NCBI RefSeq assembly: GCF_032397745.1
Contig: NZ_CP135921.1
Coordinates: 1,116,001-1,180,000 of the forward strand
Direction: 5' to 3'
Length of the DNA stretch: 64,000 nucleotides
DNA from: Bradyrhizobium prioriisuperbiae
GTDB taxonomy: Bacteria > Pseudomonadota > Alphaproteobacteria > Rhizobiales > Xanthobacteraceae
In this document: one piece after another, positions 9,542 through 17,955 of the stretch
Position numbering within the stretch: position 1 is the first letter of the stretch
How the letters are laid out: every line of letters starts with the position of its first letter
Notes under the pieces: generated by a model
The model's input: only the letters and a program-made list of their open reading frames with translations
What the model was told of the DNA's origin: nothing
The model's database searches: none
Made by a program: the position numbers and the translations under genes

Positions 9542-10552
9542 CTAGCACTTCACGCGTTTCTGTTCGCGATCGACGCCTTGCTTCACCCCGGCCGACGCAC
9601 GGGGATACTTGCGCGCGACTTCGCCCAGCGCCGCACAGGCGGCTTCCTTTTCCTTAAGCGCGGCGAGCGACTGCCCGAGCCGCAGCAGGGCATCCGGGGC
9701 CTTCGCCGAGGTTTCGAACTTGGTCGTGACGTTCAGGAAGGATTCCGCGGCGTCGCGATAGCGCTGCCGCTGGAACATGCTTTCGCCCAGCCAGTACTGC
9801 GCATCGGCCATCAGCCGGTCGCTCGGATACTTCTGCACGAAATTGCGCATGGTTTCTTCCGCCAGCGCATAATCCTTGCGCTGGATATAACCGATGCCGA
9901 GATCAAACTCGTCCTTCGGCGTCGCTCCCGGCGGCAGAGTGGTCAATCCGCCCGGCGCAGCCGCGCCACCCGGAGCAGTGTTGGCGAGATCGAGCGGCTC
10001 GCCCGCCCCGCGCCCGCCCGGTGCACCGATCGGTGGGGCAGCAACCTGGGCATTGGGATCGATCGGCAACTGGCCGCCGCCCAGCGCCCGCGGCGCGCCC
10101 GGCGCGTTCGGATTCTGGTTCGGATCGAACGCATCGTTGCGCCGGCCGCCCTGCCTGACCGGAGCCGCCGACTGCTGGATTGGCGGCGGCGGCTGGTAGG
10201 TCTGTTGCGGATACGGTTGCTGTTGATAGGTCTGCTGCTGGGGCGGTTGTTGATAGGTTTGCTGCGGGGGCTGCGCGACCGGCTGATTGGCGGCAACGCC
10301 AGGCGCGGCTGGCTGGCCCTGCCCGGCCTGCAACTGCCTGATCTGCTCTTCCAGCTGGCGGTTGCGGTACTGCAACTCTTCGTTTTGTCCCGTGAGTTGG
10401 CGGATCTGGTTTTCCAGACGCTCGACCCGCTGCGGATCGTTGTCGTCGTCGGACATCTGTCCCGACATCTGCGCAACGGCATGAACGGGCAGCGCGATAG
10501 CCGCCATGATCACCATCAAGGTGGCGGCCAGCGTATGAAATTTGAATGACAT
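9542..10552 (-). CDS. cpoB: Cell division coordinator CpoB (YbgF)
   Basis: 336 residues: signal peptide (~1-27), a short trimerising coiled coil (about 40-77, RVERLENQIRQL...), a long Gln/Pro-rich linker (about 80-200), then TPR repeats to the end. This is the standard CpoB/YbgF architecture. The protein is periplasmic, binds TolA and coordinates outer-membrane constriction with peptidoglycan synthesis. It follows pal, but pal has a strong terminator between, so cpoB may rely on read-through or its own promoter. The Q/P linker is longer than in E. coli. Confidence 0.95.
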   Translation of the reverse strand: MSFKFHTLAATLMVIMAAIALPVHAVAQMSGQMSDDDNDPQRVERLENQIRQLTGQNEELQYRNRQLEEQIRQLQAGQGQPAAPGVAANQPVAQPPQQTYQQPPQQQTYQQQPYPQQTYQPPPPIQQSAAPVRQGGRRNDAFDPNQNPNAPGAPRALGGGQLPIDPNAQVAAPPIGAPGGRGAGEPLDLANTAPGGAAAPGGLTTLPPGATPKDEFDLGIGYIQRKDYALAEETMRNFVQKYPSDRLMADAQYWLGESMFQRQRYRDAAESFLNVTTKFETSAKAPDALLRLGQSLAALKEKEAACAALGEVARKYPRASAGVKQGVDREQKRVKC

Positions 10553-10648
10553 TTTTGCCTGATCAATAAGGTTCAGTCGCAGCCGTTTATTGAGGCATGC
10601 ACTACGCCGAAAATGTGGCTTTTACAAAGGGTCTGAGACCATCAGACA

Positions 10649-10674
10649 CAAAACCGGCGCCCCTTGGGCGCCGG
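10649..10674 (-). terminator. Strong intrinsic terminator after pal
   Basis: A perfect 9-bp stem, CCGGCGCCC (10654-10662) with GGGCGCCGG (10666-10674) and a 3-nt loop. On the minus strand it is followed by TTTTG. It lies ~30 nt after the pal stop and before cpoB, so it should lower transcription of cpoB relative to pal. Confidence 0.85.
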
Positions 10675-10705
10675 CAGCAATCACAGTCTCTCGATCTGGA
10701 ATCGT

Positions 10706-11215
10706 TTACGAGCCGGCGTTCAGCACGGTGACCGCACGGCGGTTCTGCGACCAGCAGGAGATGTCGTTACACACCGCCACAGGGCGCTCCTTGCCGTAGG
10801 AGATCGTGCGCATCCGGCTCGGATCGATGCCGCGCGAGGCGAGATAGGTGCGAACCGACTGGGCGCGACGCGCACCGAGCGCAATGTTGTATTCGCGGGT
10901 ACCGCGTTCATCCGCATGGCCTTCGATGGTGAAGGCATAACGATTGTAGGACTGCAGCCACTGCGCCTGCTTGTCGAGGGTCGCGATCGCCTGCGGCGAC
11001 AGCTCGGTCTGGTCGCTTTCGAAGAACACGCGGTCGCCGACATTGACCACGAAGTCTTGCTGGCTGCCCGGGGTAGCCGCGCCCGCCATGGCACCGCCGT
11101 CGGCGCCGTTCATGCCATTCTTGTTGGCGCAGGCGCCCATCGACAGCGCCACGACCAGTACGGCGGCCAGCTTCAATCCATTGAATCCCTGGAGGATACG
11201 CATCTGATTCATCAT
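10706..11215 (-). CDS. pal: Peptidoglycan-associated lipoprotein Pal
   Basis: 169 residues. A lipoprotein signal ends in LSMGAC with the acylated Cys near residue 28, then a short Gly/Ala linker. The OmpA-like domain has the peptidoglycan-binding signature (TIEGHADERGTREYN, then LGARRAQSV and ISYGKERP). It anchors the outer membrane to peptidoglycan and binds TolB. ATG at 11215 is chosen because GGAGG lies 7 nt upstream; the open frame continues upstream without coding character. It is separated from tolB by dctA, the FeeM-like gene and a GGDEF-EAL gene, unlike the usual tolB-pal adjacency. Confidence 0.97.
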   Translation of the reverse strand: MMNQMRILQGFNGLKLAAVLVVALSMGACANKNGMNGADGGAMAGAATPGSQQDFVVNVGDRVFFESDQTELSPQAIATLDKQAQWLQSYNRYAFTIEGHADERGTREYNIALGARRAQSVRTYLASRGIDPSRMRTISYGKERPVAVCNDISCWSQNRRAVTVLNAGS

Positions 11216-11568
11216 TCCGGAGCCTCCACGCTCGCGTTCTACAACACCGCCCTGCGGCGATTCAGTCCTTATTTCAAGGCGCACTTGCGGCAGCAACGCC
11301 ACACGCAAGCGAACTTCGAACTCGTGAGACCGGTCTACAGGGCGATGGTTAAACGAACGTTCCGTCAACCTTGATGAGACCTTGCCGGACCCGTTCAAAT
11401 GCCCTGAATCGGCGTAAAGCAACTGGAATGGTTAATGGGTGGCAAATATGGCGCGACGGTGAAGCCCCGTCGCGTGGACGCAGGAAATCGCGACATGTGG
11501 CCGATCAGGCGCACATCAAATCGGCCGGAACTTGCGCGGCAAGGCCGAAAAGTCCTGAGATTTGAGAT
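11216..11568. other. Intergenic region between dctA and pal
   Basis: 353 nt without a credible gene. It must hold the pal promoter. A stem-loop, CGCGACGG (11452-11459) with CCGTCGCG (11467-11474), lies ~95 nt after dctA and may terminate it, although only a short T stretch follows on the minus strand. No repeat element was found. Confidence 0.5.
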
Positions 11569-12894
11569 TCAGGACGCCGTCAGATCGACGGCGATGTCCC
11601 CGTTCAACACCTTGATTGCCTTGTCGCGGTCGAGATCTTTTTCCCAGGCCGCGATGACGACGGTGGCGACGCAGTTCCCGATCAGGTTGCCGACGGCCCG
11701 GGCCATGCCGATGAACCAGTCGACCGACAGCACCAGCACAAGGCCGATGGCCGGAATGGTGGGAACGGCATTCAGTGTCGCCGCAAGAATGACGATGGCC
11801 GAGCCGGGCACGCCATGGGCGCCCTTCGAGGTGACCAGCGAGATCGCCAGCACCAGCAGCAGATCGCCGGTCGACAGCGGCGTGTTGGTGGCCTGTGCGA
11901 TGAAGACCACCGCCAGAGTCAAATACATCGAAAACGCGTCGAGGTTGAAGGAATAGCCGGTCGGGATCACCAGGCCGACCACCGACTGCTTGACGCCCAT
12001 GGCCTCCAGCTTGCGCATCACCTGCGGCAACACCGCGTCCGACGACGCCGTCGCCAGCACGATGGTCAACTCCTCGCGCAGATAGCCGAGGAACTTGAAG
12101 ATGCTGAGACCGGCCAGCCGCATCACGGCACCGAGCACGATCAGCACGAAGAACGCGACCGCGACATAGAACAACATGACCAGCGAGACGAGCTGCTTGA
12201 GCGATCCGACGCCGTAGCGGCCGACTGTGTAAGCCACCGCCCCGAGCACGCCGAGCGGTGCCAGACGCACGATCAGTCCCATTGCCTTGAACAGCACGCT
12301 CGATGCCGCTTCGATCACCCGTCCGACCGGCTCGCCCTTTTCGCCCACCAGCGACAGGGCAACGCCGAACAGCACCGCGAAGAACAACACCTGGAGCACG
12401 TCGTTACGCGCCAGCGCATCGAACGAGGTGGACGGAATGATGTTGAGGATGAAAGCGCTCAGACCGCCGCCCTGCAGCTTGTGGGCATTATCGGCATAGG
12501 TGTTGAGCGCCTTGGGGTCGAGGGTCGAGGTGTCGATGTTCATCCCGTGGCCGGGGCCGAACACATAAGCGAGAAGAATGCCGAGCGCGAGCGCCACTGT
12601 TGTCATGACCTCGAAATAGACCAGCGCCTTCACCCCGACCCGGCCGACTTTCTTCAGATCGCCGGTACCGGCGATGCCATGCACCACGACGCAGAACACG
12701 ATCGGCGACACGATCATCGAAATCAGCTTCAGGAAGCCATCGCTGAAGAACTTTAGACCGATCGCGACATCCGGCCATGCCATGCCGATCACGATGCCCA
12801 GCAGCAACGCGACAAGAACCTGCAGAAACAACGACTTGTAAAGCGGAGCGGGTTTCGCCGACAGCGGCGGGATGGCAATGTCTGCGGTGGTCAT
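11569..12894 (-). CDS. dctA: C4-dicarboxylate transporter DctA
   Basis: 441 residues, the family's normal size. DAACS (SLC1-type) features are present: multiple membrane helices, VTSKGAHGVPGSAIVILAATL with the helical-hairpin/cation motif, and IPTGYSFNLDA. It takes up succinate, fumarate and malate by proton or sodium symport. A sigma-54 promoter lies immediately upstream (12932-12948), fitting DctBD/RpoN control known in rhizobia; dctB and dctD are not in the window. Its insertion between pal and the tolB side of the operon is unusual. Confidence 0.96.
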   Translation of the reverse strand: MTTADIAIPPLSAKPAPLYKSLFLQVLVALLLGIVIGMAWPDVAIGLKFFSDGFLKLISMIVSPIVFCVVVHGIAGTGDLKKVGRVGVKALVYFEVMTTVALALGILLAYVFGPGHGMNIDTSTLDPKALNTYADNAHKLQGGGLSAFILNIIPSTSFDALARNDVLQVLFFAVLFGVALSLVGEKGEPVGRVIEAASSVLFKAMGLIVRLAPLGVLGAVAYTVGRYGVGSLKQLVSLVMLFYVAVAFFVLIVLGAVMRLAGLSIFKFLGYLREELTIVLATASSDAVLPQVMRKLEAMGVKQSVVGLVIPTGYSFNLDAFSMYLTLAVVFIAQATNTPLSTGDLLLVLAISLVTSKGAHGVPGSAIVILAATLNAVPTIPAIGLVLVLSVDWFIGMARAVGNLIGNCVATVVIAAWEKDLDRDKAIKVLNGDIAVDLTAS

Positions 12895-12931
12895 GTCACG
12901 CGCACTCCGTTTCGAATTTTCAGACCATTCG

Positions 12932-12948
12932 AAGCAAGCCCTGTGCCA
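12932..12948 (-). promoter_or_regulatory. Sigma-54 (RpoN) promoter of dctA
   Basis: On the minus strand the sequence reads TGGCACAGGGCTTGCTT: the -24 element TGGCAC and -12 element TTGC, with the obligatory 10 bp between GG and GC. Transcription would start near 12922, leaving a ~28 nt leader before the dctA ATG. RpoN/DctD control of dctA is established in rhizobia. Confidence 0.85.
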
Positions 12949-12972
12949 TCGACGGCGTCAACCGCACCCGGT

Positions 12973-13048
12973 CCGGTGTGCTGGTCGAATCCGAAGTTCG
13001 CTCCGAAGCTGCGATTGAGTGATGCAAATTTCGGATTCGGGACACTCG
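12973..13048. repeat. Degraded CTAGT-type palindromic element upstream of dctA
   Basis: Imperfect inverted repeat with arms around CGAATCCGAA and TTCGGATTCG, ending GGGACACTcG. Size (76 nt) and ends agree with the family seen at 327-670 and 21448-21616. It sits 25-100 nt upstream of the sigma-54 promoter, the zone where an enhancer would be expected. Confidence 0.55.
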
Positions 13049-13118
13049 CGCGATCTTGCCCGACCTCGGAACGGTGTCCAGGCCATCTCGCGAGGACCGT
13101 GGCCGAAGGATACGGGCT

Positions 13119-13886
13119 TCAGGAGCGCGGCGCGAGGGACGCATCGCCCATCGCAGGCTCGGAGAGCTGCATGATCGCTTCGGTCGCCGGCTCGAGGCGG
13201 CGCTCGAACAGCATGCGCCGCTCAAAGAAGGTCGACCGGAAATAGGGATAGCGCTCGAAGATCCTCTCGCGCACGACCGCATAATCGGCCGCCATCAGGC
13301 TGAGCGGTTTGGTCAGGGTCGGATAGCGCCGCGGCGCGCACAGCGCATTCTGCAGGAAGACCCGGCGATAGAACGCCTGATGCTCCCTGCGCACGGTCGC
13401 CGTGCCGATATCGGCCTCGAAATAGGCGCAGGCCACATAGCCAAGACGAACTGTCACATATGGCAATTCGGGAAAACGCTTGGCGCGAACGGGATCGGCG
13501 ACGAACCGGTTCGGATCGACGATGATTTTCCCCTTGGCCAATTCCGGCTCCAGCAGATCGGCAAAAGCATCGACGGCCGGCGTGAGCGGATTATCCGGCG
13601 TCGCCACGCTGATCCGAATGGAGCTGGCGAGAACGCCGTCGACGTAAATACCGAAGATCCAGGAATTCCTGAGATCATCAAAGCGGTCGGTCAATCTGGC
13701 ATCGGCCCGGGGTTCGATCGCACCTTCGTTCAGATAGGCACGATAGCGCAGCTGATAGATTTCCTCTTTGTCCGCGTCTGTTTCGGCAAGCCGGTAGTCC
13801 ACGTGATTCAGGATATCCAGATGACGTTGTTGGGGATTTGTATTCGCGTGCACGACGGCACCACCTGCAATTGCATCCCGCACCAT
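13119..13886 (-). CDS. N-acyl amino acid synthase (FeeM)-like GNAT-fold protein
   Basis: 255 residues. The region YRLAETDADKEEIYQLRYRAY near 30-50, followed by a FGIYVDGVLASSIRI strand pair, is the start of the acyl-homoserine-lactone-synthase-like GNAT fold found in FeeM-type N-acyl amino acid synthases. These transfer a fatty acyl group from acyl-ACP to an amino acid such as tyrosine. There is no signal peptide. An exact CtrA box lies 30 nt upstream of the start, and a GGDEF-EAL gene precedes it. The product and acyl donor are inferred from family only; a LuxI-type AHL synthase is less likely because canonical LuxI motifs are absent. Confidence 0.65.
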   Translation of the reverse strand: MVRDAIAGGAVVHANTNPQQRHLDILNHVDYRLAETDADKEEIYQLRYRAYLNEGAIEPRADARLTDRFDDLRNSWIFGIYVDGVLASSIRISVATPDNPLTPAVDAFADLLEPELAKGKIIVDPNRFVADPVRAKRFPELPYVTVRLGYVACAYFEADIGTATVRREHQAFYRRVFLQNALCAPRRYPTLTKPLSLMAADYAVVRERIFERYPYFRSTFFERRMLFERRLEPATEAIMQLSEPAMGDASLAPRS

Positions 13887-13915
13887 GCGAGCTTTCAGCC
13901 GGAACGGGTAAAATG

Positions 13916-13931
13916 TTAACGGTTTATTAAC
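13916..13931. promoter_or_regulatory. CtrA box TTAA-N7-TTAAC
   Basis: TTAA (13916-13919), seven bases, TTAAC (13927-13931): an exact match to the CtrA consensus, and readable on both strands. It lies 30-45 nt before the FeeM-like start codon, where CtrA binding could activate or block the promoter. Confidence 0.6.
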
Positions 13932-14059
13932 GCACCTGCAAAGGCCCCGTTCGTTTAGGGTTAGTGTTTAGGGTTAACCCACGCGGGTCGACCAATGGCT
14001 GAGATCGTTCCGGTCTCAGCTGCGGACCGGCCTGAAGCCCGGAAATCAAAGAGGAATCG

Positions 14060-16393
14060 TCAGGCCAGCGACCGTGTCGTCTCACCTGCCGATCGAACCT
14101 CCTTGAGGCGGCGTCCGTGAGAGGCATTCAGCAACTGGCGAATCTGATGTGCCGGAACGGGTGGGCTGAACAAGTAGCCCTGGGCCTCGGTGATGGTTCC
14201 CTCGATGCCGATCAGCTCGAGCTGGTCGTTGGTCTCGACGCCTTCCACCACGACGGCCATGCCAAGATCCGCACTGAGCCGCGCCACGCCGCGCAACAGC
14301 GTCAGCGGGCGATCCTTGTCGATTCCCTCCAGGAACGAACGGTCGATCTTGACCTTCTGCAGCGGGAAATTGTTGAGATAGCTGAGGCTCGAATACCCGG
14401 TTCCGAAATCGTCCAGCGAGATGCGCACGCCGGCGGCGCGCAGCTGCGCCAGCACATCCAGCGTCCACTGCGTGTTGCGCAGCAGTGAGGACTCGGTGAT
14501 CTCGATCTCGAGCCGGTGGGCGGGCAGCCCCGAGACTTCGAGGGCGTAGCGGATATCGCTCAAGACATCGCGACGATGGAATTGCTGTGGCGAGAAATTG
14601 ACGGCGACGCTGACCGCGGACGGCCACTGCATGCACTCCATGCAGGCCTTGCGCAGGATCCAGCGGCCGAGATCGACGATCAGGCCCATGTCTTCGGCCA
14701 CCGGAATGATATCGGACGGCGGCACGAAGCCGCGCTCCGGATGGTTCCAGCGCAGCAGCGCCTCGCAGGTCGAGATCCGCCCCGACTTGAGGTTGACCAG
14801 CGGCTGATAGTACAGCTCGAACTCTTCATTGGCGAGCGCGTTGCGCAGTTCGAGCTCCAGGGTGCGGCGGGTCTCCACCGTCTGCGCCATTTCCTCACGG
14901 AAGAAACAGAACGTGCCGCGGCCGTCGCCCTTGGCGCGATAGAGCGCCATGTCGGCGTTTTTCAGAAGCACGTCGACATTCGCGCCGCTGGACGAGGTTG
15001 TCGCGATGCCGATGCTGGCGCCGATCTCGACCAAATGGTGATCGATCTCGTAACGCTCGCTCAGGCGGTTGACCACCCGGCGGGCCAGCGTGGCCGCATC
15101 CTCGATCGATTTGATCTTGTGCTGAAACACCACGAACTCGTCACCGCCGAACCGGGCGACGAAATCCTCCGGCCGCAGCATCTCGCGCAGCCGATCGGCC
15201 ACCGTGCACAACAGCCGGTCGCCGCAGGGATGTCCGAGCGTATCATTGACCTGCTTGAACTGATCGAGATCGACGAATAGCAGCGCCGACAGCGCCGGGC
15301 CGGTCGAGGCCGAAAGCATGCGCTGAATTTCATTGCGAAAATTCAGCCGGTTGGGCAACCCGGTCAATTCGTCGAAGCGCGCCATGTGATTGATCTTGGC
15401 TTCCGCGCTGCGCCGCTCGGTGATGTCCTCAACCAGCGCCACCGTTCCGCCACCGGTCATCGGCTGAAATGTCCATTCCAGCGCACGCTCCGGGGTCGTG
15501 CCAGGGTCGAAAGTGGTGATGTTCGCCGCCCGGAAACCCTCGATTTCGGCGACGATGGCATTGGCGCTGGGCGCCGACAGCGTCTTGGCGATGACGCACG
15601 CCGCCGCAACCTCGCGTACGGTGGCGCCACGATGCACCAGGTCGCTCGACACCCGGAGCATGTCGGTGAAACAATTGTTCATGACGGCGAGCCGTCCGTC
15701 CGCGCCGAACATGCACAGGCCATTCGGCATGTTGTTGAGCGCCGTATCGAACTGCTCGGCGATCGAGGTGACGCGTTCGCTGGCGACCAGCGCCTTCACA
15801 TAGACCTGCTGCAGACTGAGCGTGATGCGGCGAAGCCCGACGAAAAACAGCAGGTTCAGGAACGCAAACCCGACATAATAGATATCGCCGTGCAGCAGCA
15901 GCGCGAGCGACATCGGCCCGCAGGCCAGGATGATCTGCAACTGCGCGATGCCGGGGCGTCCATAATTACGGCCCGATCCCGCCGCCGTATAGGCGACGGT
16001 GACCGCGGTGCAGAGCATGTGGGCCACGGGATCGTCGCTGCCGAGCAGAACCACCAGGCACCAGATGCCGAGCGCGCTGGCATAGAGCCCGGCGCCGATC
16101 TGGTAGCGGCTCTCCCATTTTTCCGCTTCCAGCGCATCCAGCGGGACTTGCCGCTGCGCGTATTTGTGCATCTCGAAGGCACGGACCGTCCCGATCGCGA
16201 TGATCAGGAGCGCGCAGGGCCAGAGCAGGTTGTTGCCGGTCTTGTAGGCCGTCATCACCGCCGCGATGGCTGCGCACAGCGCGCCGGCGAACATCGCGAC
16301 CGAATTCTGGAATAGCGAATCGACCAACGCCGCATAGATCGCGGGCGTCAGCGTCTTTTCGCTCGGCACGTTTTTGAGTTCGGCCAGTTGCAT
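14060..16393 (-). CDS. Membrane-anchored PAS-GGDEF-EAL cyclic-di-GMP enzyme
   Basis: 777 residues. An N-terminal block of about six membrane helices (~20-200) is followed by a PAS-like domain (~215-325, NMPNGLCMFGADGRL). A GGDEF domain (~340-500) has an intact FGGDEF. The C-terminal EAL domain (~510-755) has EALLR, EITES, DDFGTGYSS, KIDRSF, EGVET and QGYLF. All key residues of both activities are present, so it could make and/or degrade c-di-GMP. The membrane part resembles a MASE-type sensor. It lies between tolB and the FeeM-like gene. Confidence 0.9.
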   Translation of the reverse strand: MQLAELKNVPSEKTLTPAIYAALVDSLFQNSVAMFAGALCAAIAAVMTAYKTGNNLLWPCALLIIAIGTVRAFEMHKYAQRQVPLDALEAEKWESRYQIGAGLYASALGIWCLVVLLGSDDPVAHMLCTAVTVAYTAAGSGRNYGRPGIAQLQIILACGPMSLALLLHGDIYYVGFAFLNLLFFVGLRRITLSLQQVYVKALVASERVTSIAEQFDTALNNMPNGLCMFGADGRLAVMNNCFTDMLRVSSDLVHRGATVREVAAACVIAKTLSAPSANAIVAEIEGFRAANITTFDPGTTPERALEWTFQPMTGGGTVALVEDITERRSAEAKINHMARFDELTGLPNRLNFRNEIQRMLSASTGPALSALLFVDLDQFKQVNDTLGHPCGDRLLCTVADRLREMLRPEDFVARFGGDEFVVFQHKIKSIEDAATLARRVVNRLSERYEIDHHLVEIGASIGIATTSSSGANVDVLLKNADMALYRAKGDGRGTFCFFREEMAQTVETRRTLELELRNALANEEFELYYQPLVNLKSGRISTCEALLRWNHPERGFVPPSDIIPVAEDMGLIVDLGRWILRKACMECMQWPSAVSVAVNFSPQQFHRRDVLSDIRYALEVSGLPAHRLEIEITESSLLRNTQWTLDVLAQLRAAGVRISLDDFGTGYSSLSYLNNFPLQKVKIDRSFLEGIDKDRPLTLLRGVARLSADLGMAVVVEGVETNDQLELIGIEGTITEAQGYLFSPPVPAHQIRQLLNASHGRRLKEVRSAGETTRSLA

Positions 16394-16584
16394 GGGTTCG
16401 CGTCGTTTACGGGTGTCGACGCGTCCAGTCTTAGCCGCAGCTCATGAAGCATTCCTGAGGGAATATCGTTACCGAGAGGTATTCACGTTACCGGACGCCT
16501 CGGGAAATGCCCAGAATAACAGCAATATGGGCCGGCATGGTCGTGCCGGAATGGTCCGATCGGACTCGATTTTGCCAATTCTGT

Positions 16585-17931
16585 TTACGATAGCAGCGGC
16601 GACCAGGCCGGATCGGAGGCAAAACCGGGGGTGGGCAGCTTCAGTTCGTTGCGCCCGTCGATGCCGACCGTAAACAGCGAGGGGCCGGCGCCCTGATCGC
16701 GGAAAAACATCACAACGCGGCCGTTGGGCGCGAACGTCGGCCCCTCATTATGATAGCCCGACGTCAGCAGACGCTCCCCGCTGCCGTCCGGCTTCATGAT
16801 GCCGATGGAGAATTGGCCGCCGCCCTGCTTGGTAAACGCAATGTAATCGCCACGCGGCGACCACACCGGCGTCGAATAGCTGCCCTCGCCGAACGAGATG
16901 CGCTGTGCCGCGCCACCGGTCGCCGGCATGACGTAAATCTGCTGCTTGCCGCCGCGATCGGATTCGAAACAGATGCGCGCGGCATCCGGCGAATAGGACG
17001 GCGAGGTGTCGATGGCCGGGGTATCGGTGAGCCGCGTCGTCGATTTGGAGCGCAGGTCCATTACGAACAGGTTGGAATTGCCGCCCTGCTGCAGGCTCAT
17101 GATGATGCGCTGGCCGTCCGGCGAAAAGCGCGGCGCGAACGACATGCCGGGAAAATTGCCGACGATTTCGCTCTGACCGGTTTCGACGTTGCGGAGATAA
17201 ACCCGCGGATCGCCCTGGCCGAACTCCATATAGGTGATTTCCTGGGTCGACGGCGAAAACCGCGGCGTCAGCACCAGGTCCTTGCCATTGGTCAGATAAC
17301 GTACATTGCCGCCGTCCTGATCCATCACCGACAGTCGCTTGACGCGGCGCTCCTTCGGCCCGGTCTCGTCGATGAACACCACGCGGCTGTCGAAATAACC
17401 CTTGTCGCCGGTCAGCCGCTCATAGATCTGGTCCGAGATGATGTGAGCGATGCGGCGCCAGTATTCCGGCGAGGTAAAGTACTGCTGGCCGGTCAGCTGC
17501 TGGCCCGACACCACATCCCACAGCCGAAACTCGGCCTTCAGCCGCCCGTCGGGCTGCTTGGTCATGCGGCCGGTCACCAGCGCCTGCGCATTGATGGTGC
17601 GCCAGCTCTGGAATTGCGGCGCGGCATCGATGTTCGAGATTTTCTCGATGAACGCCGCCTGGTCGATCGGCGCGAACAATCCGCTGCGCCGCAGATTGTT
17701 GGTGATGACCTGGGAGACCCCCGCGCCCACCTCGCCGTCCGACGGCGAGCCGGCAACGAAGTTCGGGATCGCGATCACCAACGGTGCGATCTGTCCTTGC
17801 TGAACTTGCAGCTTTGTCTGCGCCTGCGCAAAGCGCGGCAGCAACAGGCCCGCCGCGGCACCGGCGCCGCCCATCAAAACATCTCGTCGCGAAAGCATCA
17901 GGGCGGGCATCGAGGAAAACGTCGTCGGCAT
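16585..17931 (-). CDS. tolB: Tol-Pal system beta-propeller protein TolB
   Basis: 448 residues: an N-terminal alpha/beta domain (~40-165) and a six-bladed beta-propeller with repeated FSPDG/YSPD motifs ([36 protein letters not shown]). It links Pal to TolA in the periplasm. The signal sequence has [15 protein letters not shown], a twin-arginine pattern, rather than a plain Sec signal. It follows tolA by 24 nt. Its usual downstream partner pal is 5.4 kb away. Confidence 0.97.
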   Translation of the reverse strand: MPTTFSSMPALMLSRRDVLMGGAGAAAGLLLPRFAQAQTKLQVQQGQIAPLVIAIPNFVAGSPSDGEVGAGVSQVITNNLRRSGLFAPIDQAAFIEKISNIDAAPQFQSWRTINAQALVTGRMTKQPDGRLKAEFRLWDVVSGQQLTGQQYFTSPEYWRRIAHIISDQIYERLTGDKGYFDSRVVFIDETGPKERRVKRLSVMDQDGGNVRYLTNGKDLVLTPRFSPSTQEITYMEFGQGDPRVYLRNVETGQSEIVGNFPGMSFAPRFSPDGQRIIMSLQQGGNSNLFVMDLRSKSTTRLTDTPAIDTSPSYSPDAARICFESDRGGKQQIYVMPATGGAAQRISFGEGSYSTPVWSPRGDYIAFTKQGGGQFSIGIMKPDGSGERLLTSGYHNEGPTFAPNGRVVMFFRDQGAGPSLFTVGIDGRNELKLPTPGFASDPAWSPLLS

Positions 17932-17955
17932 TCGTCAGCTCATTCCAGTCAAAAA

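Noticed and set aside
13119-13886. LuxI-type acyl-homoserine lactone synthase
   Set aside because: The GNAT-like fold is shared, but the conserved LuxI residue set is not visible and no luxR gene is near. FeeM-type is the better match.
16520-16584. Terminator after tolB (CCGGCA/TGCCGG stem)
   Set aside because: The stem is short and lacks a T tract on the minus strand; could be chance in G+C-rich DNA.
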